Origin: Micropterus salmoides
Taxonomy: Eukaryota; Chordata; Actinopteri; Centrarchiformes; Centrarchidae
Direction of reading: 5' to 3'
Length of the DNA stretch: 64,000 nt
NCBI RefSeq assembly: GCF_014851395.1
Contig: NW_024040485.1
Location: 8,946,384-9,010,383, forward strand
Below are positions 1-12,054 of this stretch, in pieces; within the stretch, counting starts at the first letter, position 1, and the number at the start of each line of letters is the position of its first letter. The translations under genes were made by a program, and so were the position numbers. The notes beneath the pieces are model-generated. The model did not search any database, had not been told where the DNA came from, and saw only the letters and a program-made list of their open reading frames with translations.

Positions 1-70
1 TGAATGCGTTAATGACAGGTTTAACATGAGCAGACATCAAAATGGAGCTAATCTTTCCTCCTTTAACTTA

Positions 71-482
71 AAGGAATAGTTTGATATTTTAGGAAATAAT
101 CGTATTCATTAATCTTATATTTTCCTCTCCATAAAGAAAATATGTAGCTGGAACCAGCAGCCGTTTAGCTTAGCTTAGCATAAAGACTGGAAACAGGGGG
201 AAACAGCTAGCATGGCTCTGTTCAAAGCTAAAGAAATGCACAAACCAGAACCTCTAGAGCAATGAAGATTTTACCTCTACTTTGTTAAAAAATGACACCC
301 TGTGGTTTTACAGGAAGTGGTGGGACAAACTATTTCTTGGCCTGAACTAGTTGCCTGGCAACCAGCTGAGACTCCAGGAGGTTACTGCTCCATCCAAGAA
401 ATAGTTTGGCAAAAAAACCCCCAAAAACTTTCGGTTTCAACTATACAAATAACCTATTTCCTAAAATGTTGAACTATTCCTT
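71..482. mobile_element. MITE with about 29-bp terminal inverted repeats, TTA target duplication
   Basis: The left end AAGGAATAGTTTGATATTTT and the right end, read on the minus strand, AAGGAATAGTTCAACATTTT are near-identical inverted repeats running on through AGGAAATA. Flanking TTA at 68-70 and 483-485 fits a 3-bp duplication as made by PIF/Harbinger elements; the superfamily is inferred from that alone. The interior has the TTAGCTTAGCTTAGCATAA stretch I associate with a family abundant in percomorph fish. No coding capacity. Confidence 0.75.
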
Positions 483-537
483 TTATTTTTCAAAATGATC
501 AACAACAAAACTTGTTGAGTCTTTCTATCAGTTTATT
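482..537 (-). promoter_or_regulatory. ctsz: candidate ctsz poly(A) signals
   Basis: Two AATAAA hexamers (TTTATT on the plus strand) follow the ctsz stop: 537-532, only 7 nt after it, and 487-482, which overlaps the right end of the MITE at 71-482. Either could be used. If neither is, the 3' UTR must run into the MITE. Confidence 0.35.
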
Positions 538-543
538 AGGAAT

Positions 544-657
544 CTACGTTACAATAGGGTCTCCATATGCACAGTTTTTCTCAATACCCAGGTTGAACCA
601 ATTGCCTTTTCGTCCTTTATAGGCACTGGTAACTATTTTTGCCCAGCCGTGTTCTCC
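544..657 (-). CDS. ctsz: ctsz exon 6: C-terminus
   Basis: Acceptor TTTTCAG at 660-658. Encodes 37 residues from GEHGWAKIVTSAYK to YGDPIVT, then TAG (546-544). The GDPIV ending is conserved in cathepsin Z. Confidence 0.95.
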   Translation of the reverse strand, partial: GEHGWAKIVTSAYKGRKGNWFNLGIEKNCAYGDPIVT

Positions 658-3600
658 CTGAAAACAAAACAAAATAAATATTATTTATTCTGAATGCACA
701 AAACACAACATCAATGAAAATGACTTCTTAAAAACACTAGCTGTTCCTGTCTGAAACAAACGGAATGGATAAGAGAGTGAATCCTTGACTTGCAAAGGAG
801 TGAAGTGTTCAAATTGTAGCTAGAAAGGTGTTTAATGTGAGGCTGAGCCAGCTGAGCAGGTAGGGTGTGTTGCAGAGCGAGAGAGACCAACCCAAAACTC
901 TCCCCAGGAGTTTCTGACGATCCAGTACTCAGTCCCGTCCTCCGCCACACCCCAACCAGCCACAGACACAATGTGATTCGGCATAGACAGGATGTGAAAC
1001 TCTGAGAAGATCCCTCCAGAGTATTGCTCCAGGCTGTCGGTGGCCATCAGGGCACAACTGAAAGACAGAGTAAAGAGTTTCTGAAGTCCTTCAATCAGCT
1101 GCAGCCAAATCTTAAACACCTCTCTTTTTGTTTGATTTTCACATTATCTTGAAAATGTGGTGATTGAGAGAAATGTGAGCATTTCGGCTGTAAAAGCAGG
1201 ACCGGCAGTTTAAAAATAACCTTTTTTAATTGTTATAATTAGTAATTTGAACACAAGTACAGCTGAATGCTGTGTTTGGTGGTGGATTTAGGGCGTTCCA
1301 AAAACGTGTGTTGCCAACAAACAGCAGAAAAGAGAAGCCACTGCGGAAATGCTTTAAACCTGCAACGACAGGCGGGAAGCGACTCCATTGGTTGCAAAAA
1401 GAATTGTCTATTCCTCACTTGATTTATTACCTTTAAAAAACACTTTCCTAGTGAGTTTATGGTCTCAGTCACTAGTTTCAAGTCTTCTTCAACGCAGCAT
1501 GGCATTCATTAAGCATATTATCGTCCCATTAAGAGCAAAATTGGGGATGCTTTAGGGCGTGGCTATCGGTCGCTACCATGGTGACCTGTCAATCAGGCGA
1601 CTCAAATCGATTAGTATCACAGTTAACTGAATTACGGATGCACTTTGCTAACAAAGGTAGTTTGCGCCACCCTCTCCGAGGCTTCAAAACAGTAGACCAC
1701 AAACCAATGGGCGACGTCACAATGTCCACTTTATAAAGTCTAGTTGCAAAGCACCCTCTAGTAGACAAACTATGCAACAACAACACTCACAACATGACAG
1801 AAGAGTCTCTCCATTTTTTTCATTTTTATTTTTTAATGAACTTTTATCGGCTGATACGGATTTATCTGCAATTAGCTCATATCGGCGCTTCTCTTTATGT
1901 GACAATGTTATTAACACTTATTTTATCCCAAATATTTCAAATGTCAACTAATAAAAAATATTTGAAAAGTTTCATCCAACACGTACATAAAAAGGTAAAG
2001 TGAAGACTTTAAGACCTTGTTAATACTGCACGGCATTAATTTAAAGACAATATAAAAGCAGTCAAAGCCAGAAAAGCTAATGGAGAACGTTAAACTGTAA
2101 ATGGACAGGAGGAAAAGAACATCGGTAAATTGTTCAGTGACATAAAGCTCAGCGATGTTAATTAAAGTGGTGAATACTATGTATATGTAAAATATAAGAT
2201 TAATACCTTAAAACTTTAAATTCCTATAATTTACTGAATTTTAAGACTTCAATTATTAAAATTACACTCAGCGCCGTTACGTTTCCCAAAGGTTTTGAGA
2301 ATTATTAAATATGTATCTACTAATAAAAACTTGACTATGATTAAGAATTGCATTGTGAAAAGTTGAGGCTGAATCTCTTATTTCACACGAAGGGTGTAGG
2401 TGGAATAATATGTATAAATGACTTGGGAGTACGACTTACTCTACCTGATGGGCCCGTTGATATAAATTTCAGCTTTCATTTCATCTCTTCCAGAAACTTC
2501 TCCGTAGTCTCCCACTTTCCACACAGTGTAGTTCTTGACAACAGCACACGATTCAAAGAAGGAGCACGTGCCACACTGGTTAAACTGCTCACACTCTAAA
2601 ACAAACGGAGAAGATTAGTTATTACGATTTACAGTGCAACACAAAATTTAAGTACAATTAATTTCAATGTAAATTTTCCAGTGTACTGTTGTAGTGTAAT
2701 GTAAAGCGCTGCGATTGTGAACATTTGTTTGGTTTGAGACTCAGTGCAGCTGCAGAAAACACTGAAACCCACAATGTTAGTTGCATTTTACCTATTCCCT
2801 AAAATCCTATTTATTATTTTTCTTTCCAAAAAACAGTACCTCCATTTGACAAATGACTATATAAAAAACACTACAAGTCATCACTTGACAACAACACATC
2901 CCTATTGAGCTGTGTTTTAATGTTTTTCCCACTAAAATGGATATTCACTATATACAGTATAATACGCGGACACCGAACCATTACACACATGTGAGACTGT
3001 TTAACGCCTCATTCCAAACTCATAAGTCACAGGAGCATTAGTGAGGTGTGGGATTAGGCCTGGCTGGCAATCGGTGTTCCAGTTCATCCTGAATATGTGG
3101 GATGGGCCCTTCAAGTTCTTCCACACCAAACTGATACAGCCATTTATTTATGGACCAGGCATTGAGCAGGGGGGTGTTGTCGTGTTGAAACAGGAAGGGG
3201 CCTTCCCCAAATTGATGGGACAAAGTTGGAAGCACGCTTTAATTTAAAATTGAACTGCTGGAAATCTTAGTGCTGTAGCATTAAGGGGTGCAGCCCAAAC
3301 CATCAAGAAAAGAAGGCCCCAGAACAAACATAAACCTTTGGCCATATAGTATAAATTAACAGCAGAAAGAGTGGTCCGAAAAAAGATGTTTTTTACTTTG
3401 GTTTTTGGCCTGGTAGTTGTTGCAGGTTTCATCAGGAATGCCTTTCATGTGTGCGTAGGCGTAGACTCTCAGGTGATCTCCTCCATAACAAGAGCCTGCC
3501 CGCGCACAGTCTATCACGTTCTGGACTGACAGGTAGGCCGACGGCCACGTTCCTCCACGCTTAATGTTGATACGGTCTTGGAGGAAAGAATAACAATAAC

Positions 3601-5349
3601 AAATATAACCATGTTGAAATGGTAAACTCACAGTCTTTTCTGTCTCTTGCCTGTCTGCTGGTATGTGCTGGATGCCGCTCCCCAAGCCCACTGTGACAAT
3701 GCTGCCACACTAATGCGATACTCTGTAATCCATAAAACCTGCACAATATAATATCCATATTACAAACTGTGTAATAATAAATATATTTTAAATCTACATA
3801 ATAATATCAATCCTATCTTCTATACATCCATCCCTCTATTCTTCTATTTTGTTCCCTCCCTCCACCATCCCTCCCTCTGTTGCCATGTTTACCAGCTAGT
3901 GCACTGGTGGATCCCATGGCCCAGCAGGACCCACAGTACTGGGGGATGTGCTGGTTCCGTGTGACGCTCACATAATTCTTCCCCTTGATGTTCCTCCAGT
4001 CCCAGGACAGAGGAAGGTCTGACACCTTCACATACTCGTGTGGGCGCGCCCGTGTCCTAAAAAAATGTAAAGATGAGACTCATATCTGACAGTGATTGTT
4101 AATACACGCAAGAGAAATCCGAGCGATTGGTACTTTTGAGGAAGAACCACAGTAATGTTACTAGTAATAACAGAGGAACAGAAAATCTGTGTTAATATAT
4201 AGAGAGACGTAATATTACAGACAAGTCACATTTCAATTCACAATCCCACAAAAAGTTTCACAAATTCACAAAAAGTTGTATTATTTTTCTCTATTCTTTT
4301 ATTATTCTTATAACATGCATTTGTTTATTCCATATTCATATATTTCTACATTTATTTATGTAAATGTTTGTCTACATGTAGCACCTTATCACCAAAGCAA
4401 ATTCCTCTTATGTGTAAAACACTACTTGGCAATAAAGCTCCTTCTGATTCTTTACATCAGCTATAATTTTTAGTTTTTAGAGTCACAAAGTAAAAAAAAG
4501 CAAAGAGTCATTAAATACATTTAATCTAATTAATTTGCTTTTGCTGATTACAACTAATTGCAAATTTAGTATAATTACAGATAATCAGTTAGGGATCATC
4601 TAAAGGGATTTTGATTACTTTAACGGATCTTTTTCCACATTGAAAATAATTACGCAGCCAGCTGTGCAGAAAAGGCATGAAAAATGTTTCCATTCCCTGT
4701 GATACTGTTACTTTTATGATACCCCTACTGGCGTTTTTATTATGTAACATTGGTCCTCATGATTGGTAATGTTAAGATACCACATAATAATATAGCAGTA
4801 GTAGTATTTTGTTCAAATAATTAGCTGCATTATACATTAAATTTCCACTTGATCAGGCAAATCCCATTAAGAAAAAAACAATATATAGAGATAAATATAA
4901 AATAATGAATAATGATAGACATTACAATATAGTAAAAGTAGCAAGTACAGAAAACAAACCTGAACTCCCGGAAGCCCATATGTTAATGTGATCTTCCCAG
5001 AATTTCTAACTAAGCTAACGTTTGCTACCAGCGTTATACTAATAGGACTGTATATGTCTGTGAAACCATGCGTGAAACACGGTTCATCTCTAACTAATAT
5101 TCTCCATAACATCAACTTTTTATGTGAAACCTCCAAATCACAACTGAGGGTTATCGTTGAGGTAAACAACAAGTCTAAGTGATTAAACTCGGTAGAAAAC
5201 GCACCTTTTCTCGTCACTTACTTGACATAGTCTGATATGTTGTCGCTGATGGGTTTGTAACAGGGCTCAGATAGAAATCTGGAAGAGCTTCTTTGCAAAG
5301 AAAATGATGCTAAACACAACAGCAGCGGTCCAGCCAGTGAAGACGCCAT
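544..5349 (-). CDS. ctsz: cathepsin Z (cathepsin X), complete six-exon gene
   Basis: Papain-family lysosomal cysteine protease that acts mainly as a carboxypeptidase. The coding exons are 5349-5222, 4056-3893, 3576-3397, 2595-2445, 1057-892 and 657-544. All introns are GT-AG and the phases agree, giving 300 codons plus TAG; human CTSZ has 303. Visible in order: a hydrophobic signal peptide (about residues 1-23), a very short propeptide with one Cys (CYKP), a mature start near LPLSWDWRN, the cathepsin X-specific HIP loop (HIPQYCGSCWA, residues 79-89), catalytic Cys87, a GTC cysteine cluster in exon 4, catalytic His236 (NHIVSVAGWG) and Asn257 (RNSWG), and a C-terminus ending GDPIVT. A short propeptide and the HIP insertion separate cathepsin Z from cathepsins B, L and S. 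The ATG at 5349 is preceded by A at -3 and followed by G. The gene faces away from piezo2. It looks intact. Confidence 0.96.
892..1057 (-). CDS. ctsz: ctsz exon 5: catalytic His and Asn
   Basis: Acceptor CTTTCAG, donor GTTGGT (weak after position +2). Encodes CALMATDSLEQYSGGIF, NHIVSVAGWG with catalytic His236, and TEYWIVRNSWG with catalytic Asn257. The exon ends in phase 0 after EFW and joins GEHGW of the last exon. Confidence 0.95.
1240..1765. repeat. interspersed non-coding repeat in ctsz intron 4
   Basis: The stretch with GTCTCAGTCACTAGTTTCAA, CTTTAGGGCGTGGCTA and AACCAATGGGCGACGTCACA resembles a MITE-like repeat widespread in percomorph genomes. I could not fix its ends. The rest of ctsz intron 4 (1058-2444) is AT-rich with nothing recognisable. 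Confidence 0.45.
2445..2595 (-). CDS. ctsz: ctsz exon 4
   Basis: Acceptor TTTGTTTTAG, donor GTAGAG. Encodes the cysteine cluster FNQCGTC, a likely N-glycosylation sequon in KNYTVW, the VGDYG motif and INGPIS. It ends in phase 2 and joins exon 5 as S-CALMAT, matching the family. Confidence 0.93.
3030..3350 (-). pseudogene. Tc1/mariner-type transposase remnant in ctsz intron 3
   Basis: On the minus strand, 3350-3246 reads as broken pieces ending VWAAPLNATA, like the transposase segment before the catalytic core. Then 3235-3038 reads MLPTLSHQFGEGPFLFQHDN and continues to DELEHRLPARPNP, the HDN and DELE(R)RL region of Tc1-like transposases. Between EELE and DELE several residues are missing, including the family's DLNPIE stretch that carries the last acidic catalytic residue. 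The pieces lie in different frames and the element has lost most of its N-terminal coding region, so it is dead. Confidence 0.8.
3397..3576 (-). CDS. ctsz: ctsz exon 3
   Basis: Encodes DRINIKR, the conserved SVQNVIDC stretch, AGSCYGGDHL and GIPDETCNNYQAK. It starts after a CCTCCAAG acceptor and ends in phase 1 at a weak GTAAAA donor (3396). The next exon restores the frame as K-C-E-Q-F-N-Q-C, which aligns with the family, so this donor is favoured despite its poor match. Confidence 0.9.
3893..4056 (-). CDS. ctsz: ctsz exon 2: HIP loop and catalytic cysteine
   Basis: Acceptor TTTTTTTAG, donor GTAAAC. Encodes the end of the propeptide (RPHEY), the mature N-terminus (LPLSWDWRN) and the active-site stretch RNQHIPQYCGSCWA with catalytic Cys87. 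The HIP tripeptide is diagnostic for cathepsin Z/X. Confidence 0.96.
4300..4460 (+). repeat. 3' end of a non-LTR retrotransposon (fragment)
   Basis: The sequence TGTAAAACACTACTTGGCAA followed by TAAAGCTCCTTCTGATTC resembles the 3' tail of a fish LINE ending in an AATAAAG-type signal and short terminal repeats. It lies in ctsz intron 1 (4057-5221), opposite to the gene. The remainder of that intron shows nothing recognisable. Confidence 0.4.
5222..5349 (-). CDS. ctsz: ctsz exon 1: signal peptide and propeptide
   Basis: Begins at the ATG 5349-5347 (context CCAACATGG) and encodes MASSLAGPLLLCLASF, a typical secretory signal, then the short propeptide containing CYKP. It ends in phase 2 at a GTAAGT donor (5221). 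The open frame continues upstream of this ATG without another in-frame ATG, and the hydrophobic stretch starts right after it, so this start is preferred. Confidence 0.9.
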
Positions 5350-5385
5350 GTTGGCAGCGCCTCCTTCATCTGACGGACACACAGA

Positions 5386-5399
5386 GCGCCCCCTGTCGT
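5386..5399 (-). promoter_or_regulatory. CTCF-like motif in ctsz 5' flank
   Basis: The minus strand reads ACGACAGGGGGCGC, close to the CTCF core consensus CCASYAGRKGGCRS. It lies 37 nt upstream of the ctsz ATG. This is a motif match by eye; binding is not shown. Confidence 0.3.
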
Positions 5400-5416
5400 C
5401 ACCCGCTACCACGACA

Positions 5417-7360
5417 TCCTCCGCCAGACACCATCACTGACTGATCAGCACTGAGACTGACTAAAATTCAACATAAATCTTAAAACACCGTAATAAGTCA
5501 TAAAGATGCTTTTATGACAGAAGGGCCATAACTGTACATGTATGTGAAGTCTGTCAAGAAGTGTGTGTGCAGCCCCCCCCCAAAAACCCCCTTTAACAAT
5601 GAACAATAGGCTACAAAACACAATGTAGAATGTAGAATTACAAATAAAAACCCTACACAAAACATTTTACTTGTAGGCTAACTACTAACTAAAGCTTTAA
5701 AATATAGTAGCCTATAAAAAGAAAGAAAGTTAAACAGATGTCTTTCACAATGTGCAACAGAAGAGAGCCAGATTTTGTGATTATTTGTGGTTGCATATTG
5801 TTTTCAGCTGAGAGAGGTTTAACAATTGTTTTTTGTTCTTGATTTATATATATATATGCTCTCTACTTCCAGGCAATTTTCTTTCCTTCAACTCCCCAGA
5901 CCTGCCATTCTCTTGCTGTCCACCAGATGTCCTCGGACTTTCTCTCCTTTCCTCATCACCTGGACTTTCCCATTCATCTACCCCACCGGCGTCTCATTCC
6001 CTCCTCAGCCACTCATCATATTTACTGGCCTACTTTCTTTATTCCTTGCCTTTACCTCCCTGTGTTAATGAAATGACCGAACTTCATAAGCTCTTCCTCC
6101 ATTTGGGTCCTATCTTCTGTGGTCCTGTTACCCTGCAGTGACAATGCAGCCAATAAGATATTTAATGTATTTGTGTAAATTGTGAAGGCAGAGGTGGATT
6201 GTAATACACAAGATATGCCTACTGGTACTACTTTACATGAATATCTCCCCCTTTCCCCCACTTTTACTACATTTGAGAGGAATAGTGTTTATACACCATG
6301 TATTTTATCTCACTGCTGTCGTTTGTGGCAGGTTACATTCAAATATCATCTCCCCAGTACAATATAATCCCACCTGGCCCAGATCTCACATTAAAATACT
6401 TAGATATTAGAAGATACTGTGGTTTTGGTGTATGTACATACACAGAAAGGAATTGACAGAATTCAATAGAAAATCTGAACATCTATTGAAAATAAAAAGG
6501 GGCAAATGTTTTTTTCACACATAAATTTTCTATTCATAAGAGTAACAGATTTACACCTTTTCACATGTACATTTCTTTAGACTTTGATGCATCCCAAACA
6601 TTTGAAATCCATGTTTAACCATGTTATTGCCAGTAGAAATCAACTAAATAATAATCCATTAAATTAAATATTAGCATGTATTCTATTTTACCAATTGTAA
6701 AATTTTATTATTGTATTGTATAATACTTCAGAAATCATGTATTTTATTCTTACAGTTCCTTGCCTTTGACTCTAAATAAAAATGGGTGTTAGGGCAGTGC
6801 AGGTTTTGCAGAGTCAGCAAGAAACTTTTAAATAACATACTCAGTTCCCAGTTACAGTACAATCACATTACACCTAATGCAGGACCTGATGATTGGTTGT
6901 TTTTTTTATGGATAATATGTAGCTCCTAACAAGGTTACTGTATCACAGGAGAAAGCTCAACTTCAATCATAGTCTGTTTTTGTTAAGGGGAAGCAATATT
7001 GTTTTGTGCTTTTAATGATTTAAAACTAGAATCAGATTAGATGTGCATTAGGCACCTAATGAACCCTCAACAGGAACACTAGATAACTCACTCACCATTT
7101 TTTTGTTGCGTGATCAATCTCCAGATTGAGGTCTTTCTCCTGATGATGGTGATGCTGAGCAGTTGATGTACTATAAAAGATGGTGAGCAGAAAGAGATAA
7201 ACATGTTCCATGTGTTGTCAGTGTAAACTATAGAAGGCTGGACTGGAGTATTGGAACACTATTATTTATCAGCTTTACTTTACAAATGAAAATGTGACTG
7301 AGAACTTTTTAAATATGATGCTTTATTCTTGATTTAACTACCCAGCAGTATATTTAAATA
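5417..7360. other. intergenic, no gene recognised
   Basis: No supported coding region. A C/T-rich stretch at 5866-6062 is open in two frames but shows no conserved domain and looks like a repeat or low-complexity DNA. A perfect 16-bp palindrome GTGTATGTACATACAC lies at 6428-6443. Confidence 0.5.
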
Positions 7361-7500
7361 GAGCTGAAATTATTAGTTGATAGACAGAAAATTTATTATT
7401 TTGTAAATCATTATTAAAAGTCCTTTTTTATGGACAAAAACATTTCATGTCTCCAGTTTCTCAAATGTGATGACACTTTGGGCTCTGGGTAATTGTAATG
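7361..7500. repeat. partial copy of a hAT-like MITE (GCTGMAAC-type end)
   Basis: Starts AGAGCTGAAATTATTAGTTG and contains CACTTTGGGCTCTGGGTAAT, features of a palindromic AT-rich MITE family. Further copies lie at 18778-19083, 21040-21275 and from 47221 in this window. The right end is missing. Confidence 0.5.
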
Positions 7501-8719
7501 ACATGAATTGTGGCAAATAAAATAGTATTAAAAAAAATAGGTCCCTCTCATCCAACTGTAACTGTAGTAAAATGTTGCTTGGAAATGAATGCATCATAAC
7601 CTAATATAACAGTCGGGGGGCATGCATTTCCTCTGCTTTTTGCTCTTCACATATAAGCGACGGCTGAAAACAATTTCTTCAGGTGAATGTTGAATGTCAT
7701 TCTGAGAAACATAGGAACTCACTGGTTGCAGTACAGGTTGTTGACAGAAGCTGAAGTAAAGTAGATACCGACGGAAATATAAACAGCACTTCATCACAAA
7801 GATGACTCTGAACATCACAAAATGATGATATATGTGACAGCGAGGACGGGGAGGTTGTTCCCAGAAGGAGTCACTAACCTCAAGTAATTTATTAGTCTGC
7901 ATCTAAAGCTTCTAAAACCTTTTACAAACTTAACCTAAGCTGCTGGAAAAGCATAACAGAGTGAACAGCTGTAATTCAGGGCTGAAAAGTCATCAACCTC
8001 TGACTGAATATTATTAACTAAAACTGTATTGATCACAATGTTCCTCCTCATCAAATCACTTACTCTGTGTTTTCTCTGAGAGCAGACAGCGCCTACTCCT
8101 CCTAAGAAGTCCATTGTGTTATGAAACACAGAGGCTGTTGTTTCCTTCAGGAGCAGAGGAATGAAGTCCGGATGACCTTTGACCTCTTAGGACATTGCTT
8201 CTGTGTTAAAAGCCAAACTCTTCCTGCTTTGAGGCGTCTTCAGAAGCACAAACAGTCCTCAATAATAAATGACCTCACAGGATAAAGCTGCTCTTCAATG
8301 TGAGTGCTGTAAATCATTCAGGATGTAATGGTACAAACAACCCAGAGGTAATACAAGACATCTGTCAACATATCAGTTCTTCTCTGATGAGGCCGCCATC
8401 CTGTGTGCATTAACATGAGCATCTTCCTGCCTGCTAATGCTCAGGAGATATGAGCCTTTATGACACCACTAAACATACCTTCAGTCATCAGTGAGTGAAT
8501 GCCATTATCCTTCAACTTTCAATAATAAAATAGCTTCTAAGGATGGTCTCTTTACATCCAGGCAGACGACCAGACAATCATGCAGTCGCTGCAGTTAAAT
8601 CTTTTTAGCTCTGTCCAGTTGTTTCACCTTTCCAGAAGTTAGATATCACATCAGTAATTGAGACTGCTCTTTGTGATTGGAGGGAATATCTTTTCATGTG
8701 ATTACTGTTTAATAGTAAT

Positions 8720-8850
8720 TATAATAATGAATTACATTATATAGCGCCTTATCTTAGATAGAGCACTTCAGAGCGAAGGGGGAGGGAGGGACTCATCTCA
8801 ATCAACACCAGTGTGAGAGTTGAAGCTTGAGGTTTTTAAGCAACGAGAGG
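8720..8850 (-). repeat. LINE 3'-end fragment
   Basis: Read on the minus strand, the stretch around CATTATATAGCGCC resembles the GTGCTATATAAATAA-type 3' end of fish LINE elements. Heavily truncated; class uncertain. Confidence 0.35.
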
Positions 8851-8877
8851 AGCCTGGCTGGTCGGCAGGTCCTGAGT

Positions 8878-9645
8878 GAACTATCTCAACAACTGCTGGA
8901 TGAATATGCATAGAATTTTGTACTGACATTCGTGGTTTCCAAAGGATAAATCCCACTGACTTTGCCACCAGCAGGTAGAATTTTCTCCTATCCTGTGAAA
9001 TATCTCAACATTAACAGGTTGGCACAACAATGTGTACACACATTCATTGTCTCCTGGGCCCAGTAATCTGATTGGATTTCGGCTGTCGGATTGGATCAAA
9101 TCTTGAAAAAGAATTCTGAAATCAGATCACATCACCTAATTTAATCCTGGTTTTGATCTGGGTCAAAACAAAAACAATATATTTAATTTAAACTGTCCCT
9201 TATTACTGTACATTAATTACAAAGGAACAATCATCTGAGGTCAACCATTCAAACGTAGTCAGTAACAATTGCATCCCTTGCACGTCCAGTCAGTCCCTCA
9301 TTCTGAGATCGCCTTCTAAATGCTTGAAGCTTGTCAGACATTCATGGTCCCCAGAGAACGAAGCCTACTCGTTTTGTTGATCCCCAGACTTTTACTCTGG
9401 TGCAAGTGTGGTTTTGAGTCAAATTTCTTGACAGCTGTTGAATGGATTGCCATAGTATTTGGTACAGATGTTGATATCCCCCTCACACTGAATTGTTATC
9501 ACTTTGGTGATGCCCTGACTTGCCATAATCAGGTCAAAATTTCAATTTGTTCAATACTTGTGTGACCAAATACACACAAAAGTGCTGACATTCTCATAAG
9601 CCTCTCAGATCCGCCAGTGTAGCTGTAGATTCTTAGTGATTTTAT
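8878..9645 (+). repeat. dispersed repeat family R1, copy with internal insertion
   Basis: The pieces 8878-9002 and about 9320-9645 carry phrases shared with other R1 copies in this window: CTATCTCAACAACTGCTGGA, ATGGATTGCCATAGTATTTG, and AGGTCAAAATTTCAATTTGT. The final piece ends GTAGCTGTAGATTCTTAGTG. The middle (9003-9319) looks like a separate insertion with a GGATTGGA-type sequence. Non-coding. Confidence 0.5.
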
Positions 9646-10244
9646 AAAACTGCCCGGTTTGCAGGGTGATAACGGTATATTTGCATATTGAACCAATATA
9701 GTTATATATAGTTAGTTAGTACACAATAAACCAAACCTTAATTCACATATGTCCAGTTAAACCATGAACACCGCACAAACTGGAGTTACAAGGTTTCATA
9801 TGACTACAGCGATATACAGTATATCTGTCAAATTCCAAAAGAGACGATCTGCCCGCAGCCACCGCAGAAAGACAGTAAAAAGCCCACTTAAGCAGAGGCA
9901 CCTTTTTAGAGTGCATGGAAAGTGCATCCATGTAAATATTGAACACACACAGTTTGGATTTCACTCACGGATCAATATTGAAGCAATCTGGACGTTAATC
10001 TCATTTGCACTTCTGTTTTCTTCTTGGCAAAAGCTGCAGCAAACGGGCAGTGTGGGAGGTCTTGTGAAATTACAACAAATTTAGCATTTTGAAAGATTTT
10101 CACCAGATTCACGTCAATATTTAACGATTTCTGTGCTATTTGATTTTCAGTCACTACTCTAAATGTAATTTTGGCATGACAGACTAGACAAAAAGTTTAA
10201 AAAATATGTATATATGTACTGTATGTATGTATATATACATGTTT

Positions 10245-10550
10245 ACACCACTTTGGTCCAGACTGAACTTTCTGAACAGTTATTGGATGTGTAATAACTG
10301 TAATAACTTAAGCTATCCCAGGACTTTTCCTTTAGTAGCGTCATTGGGTCAGAATTTTAATTTGGTTGTACTTTTAGCATGCAAACATGGTAAAATAAGA
10401 TGTTAAACATAGTAAACATTATATTTGCCTAGCATCAGATATGATTGATAATATTGATAATTATGAACATATTAGCGTTCTGACATTATCTTTTAGCTCA
10501 AGCAGTGCTGTGCTTAAGTACGGCTTCACAGAGCAGCTATTGTGACTGTG
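10245..10550 (+). repeat. dispersed repeat family R1, diverged copy
   Basis: Contains CCACTTTGGTCCAGACTGAA near its start, TAAACATTATATTTGCCTAG, and TAAGTACGGCTTCACAGAGC near its end, in the same order as the longer copy at 52735-53245. The last half is best preserved. Confidence 0.55.
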
Positions 10551-12054
10551 ACAACTCCTGTTTCAGTATGAATTAAACTAAAAAAGCACTGCTTGCTTAA
10601 ATCATTCTTCACAGCTAGTTTGAGCCTCACTGCCATTAAGCTATTGGAAGTGACATGGAGGTCTCAGAAGAACAAGGATCAAGTATAAAGCAACACAAAT
10701 AATTCCTGTTGCTGCTACAATAATTCAGATAGGCAGGTCAGTCGGGAACAACTGACAAGAACCTTCACTGTGTAAAACTGTCGTGTCCATTTGGCTCAAG
10801 AACTTATCAATAACTCCCTCTCAAGAATCGGATGAATAATGGATCAAAAAGAAAAGCTACTTAAGATTCACATTCATCTGAGGGATTAGATCAGCAGGTC
10901 CGCACTTCAAATAGCAGAAACAAATCAAGTGCTGACATGTTTTGAGGTTGGTTATTGATTATGGCTGGTTCAGTTCAGGATCTCATGGGGGACTCTCTGA
11001 CTGCTCCCACGTGGCCGCTGCAGCAGAGCATCCAGCCAGTCTGGATTTCCAGGGAAAAGTGATGCTTCAGGGCAGAGGTTGGCAGCTGACATGTTGATGG
11101 TCTCCCAAAGTCAGCTTTCCCCTCAGCAACATTTCGCTGTTTATTTTTCTTATTTTCATAAACTGAATCCATGTTGGTGATTAGGCCAATCACAAGTGGG
11201 ACCTTTGCTGCTTTAAGAGCCCCCTGTTTTCCACGTGGCGGCTGAGGAGGGTCATTTGGCTCGGTCCTGAAGACTTACCTCCTTGCTTTCCTCCTGCCTA
11301 ATGCACTTCAGAGGAAATAAAAGCATGGATCATTTTCTTGTCTATATAGTCATTAAATATATCAAAGCAGGTATGATTGATTGTTTTTATTGTAGCCTAT
11401 GTTGGTGCTCCAGTTAAAACTTGGCAGCACAGGTTCATCTTATATACAAAAAGTAAACATGAGGTCAGCACTCCTTGTTTACTGAAATGCAGTTTCTTTT
11501 AGCAGTGGTGATAAATAACCTTTAGTGGAGTTTTAAAGGTTTTTTTTATATTTGGGAAATAAGGGTATTCCGTTATATTTAGTTTAAATGTAGTGGTTGC
11601 CTTTTTAAATTGTCTTTTGGTACCCTTCACAGCAAACAGGACTATCTAAACATACACTTCTTGTCTTATATCAGATCATTTTGCAAGTGGGAAGATGAAT
11701 TTATGTTTTAATAGACACTAATAAGCACACAACTTATCTGTGATAATAGAAAATGAAAACGACAGTTATATTTAGACTCTCTTAGAAATGTCTGTGTATA
11801 TTGGCACATACTTCTTTAGTATTTTAAAATTAAGCTCAAATAAATGTTATGTGAGCCAACACAAGTTCTCAGTAAACATTGGAGCTTCTACAGACATCTG
11901 TCTTAATGACATTTTAACAGGGACCTTTTTTCAAATGTTTAAATTTCAATGACTCAAACCAAAAAATTAATTGTGGGAAAACATGATGAATACAGGTATT
12001 TCCATCATATCATGCTCTGTGTCATGCACAGTACAAATAAGAAACGACTTCAGA

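Noticed and set aside
5826..6141. Two overlapping plus-strand frames with hydrophobic, proline-rich translations
   Set aside because: They come from a C/T-rich stretch open in two frames; no start context, splice sites or homology.
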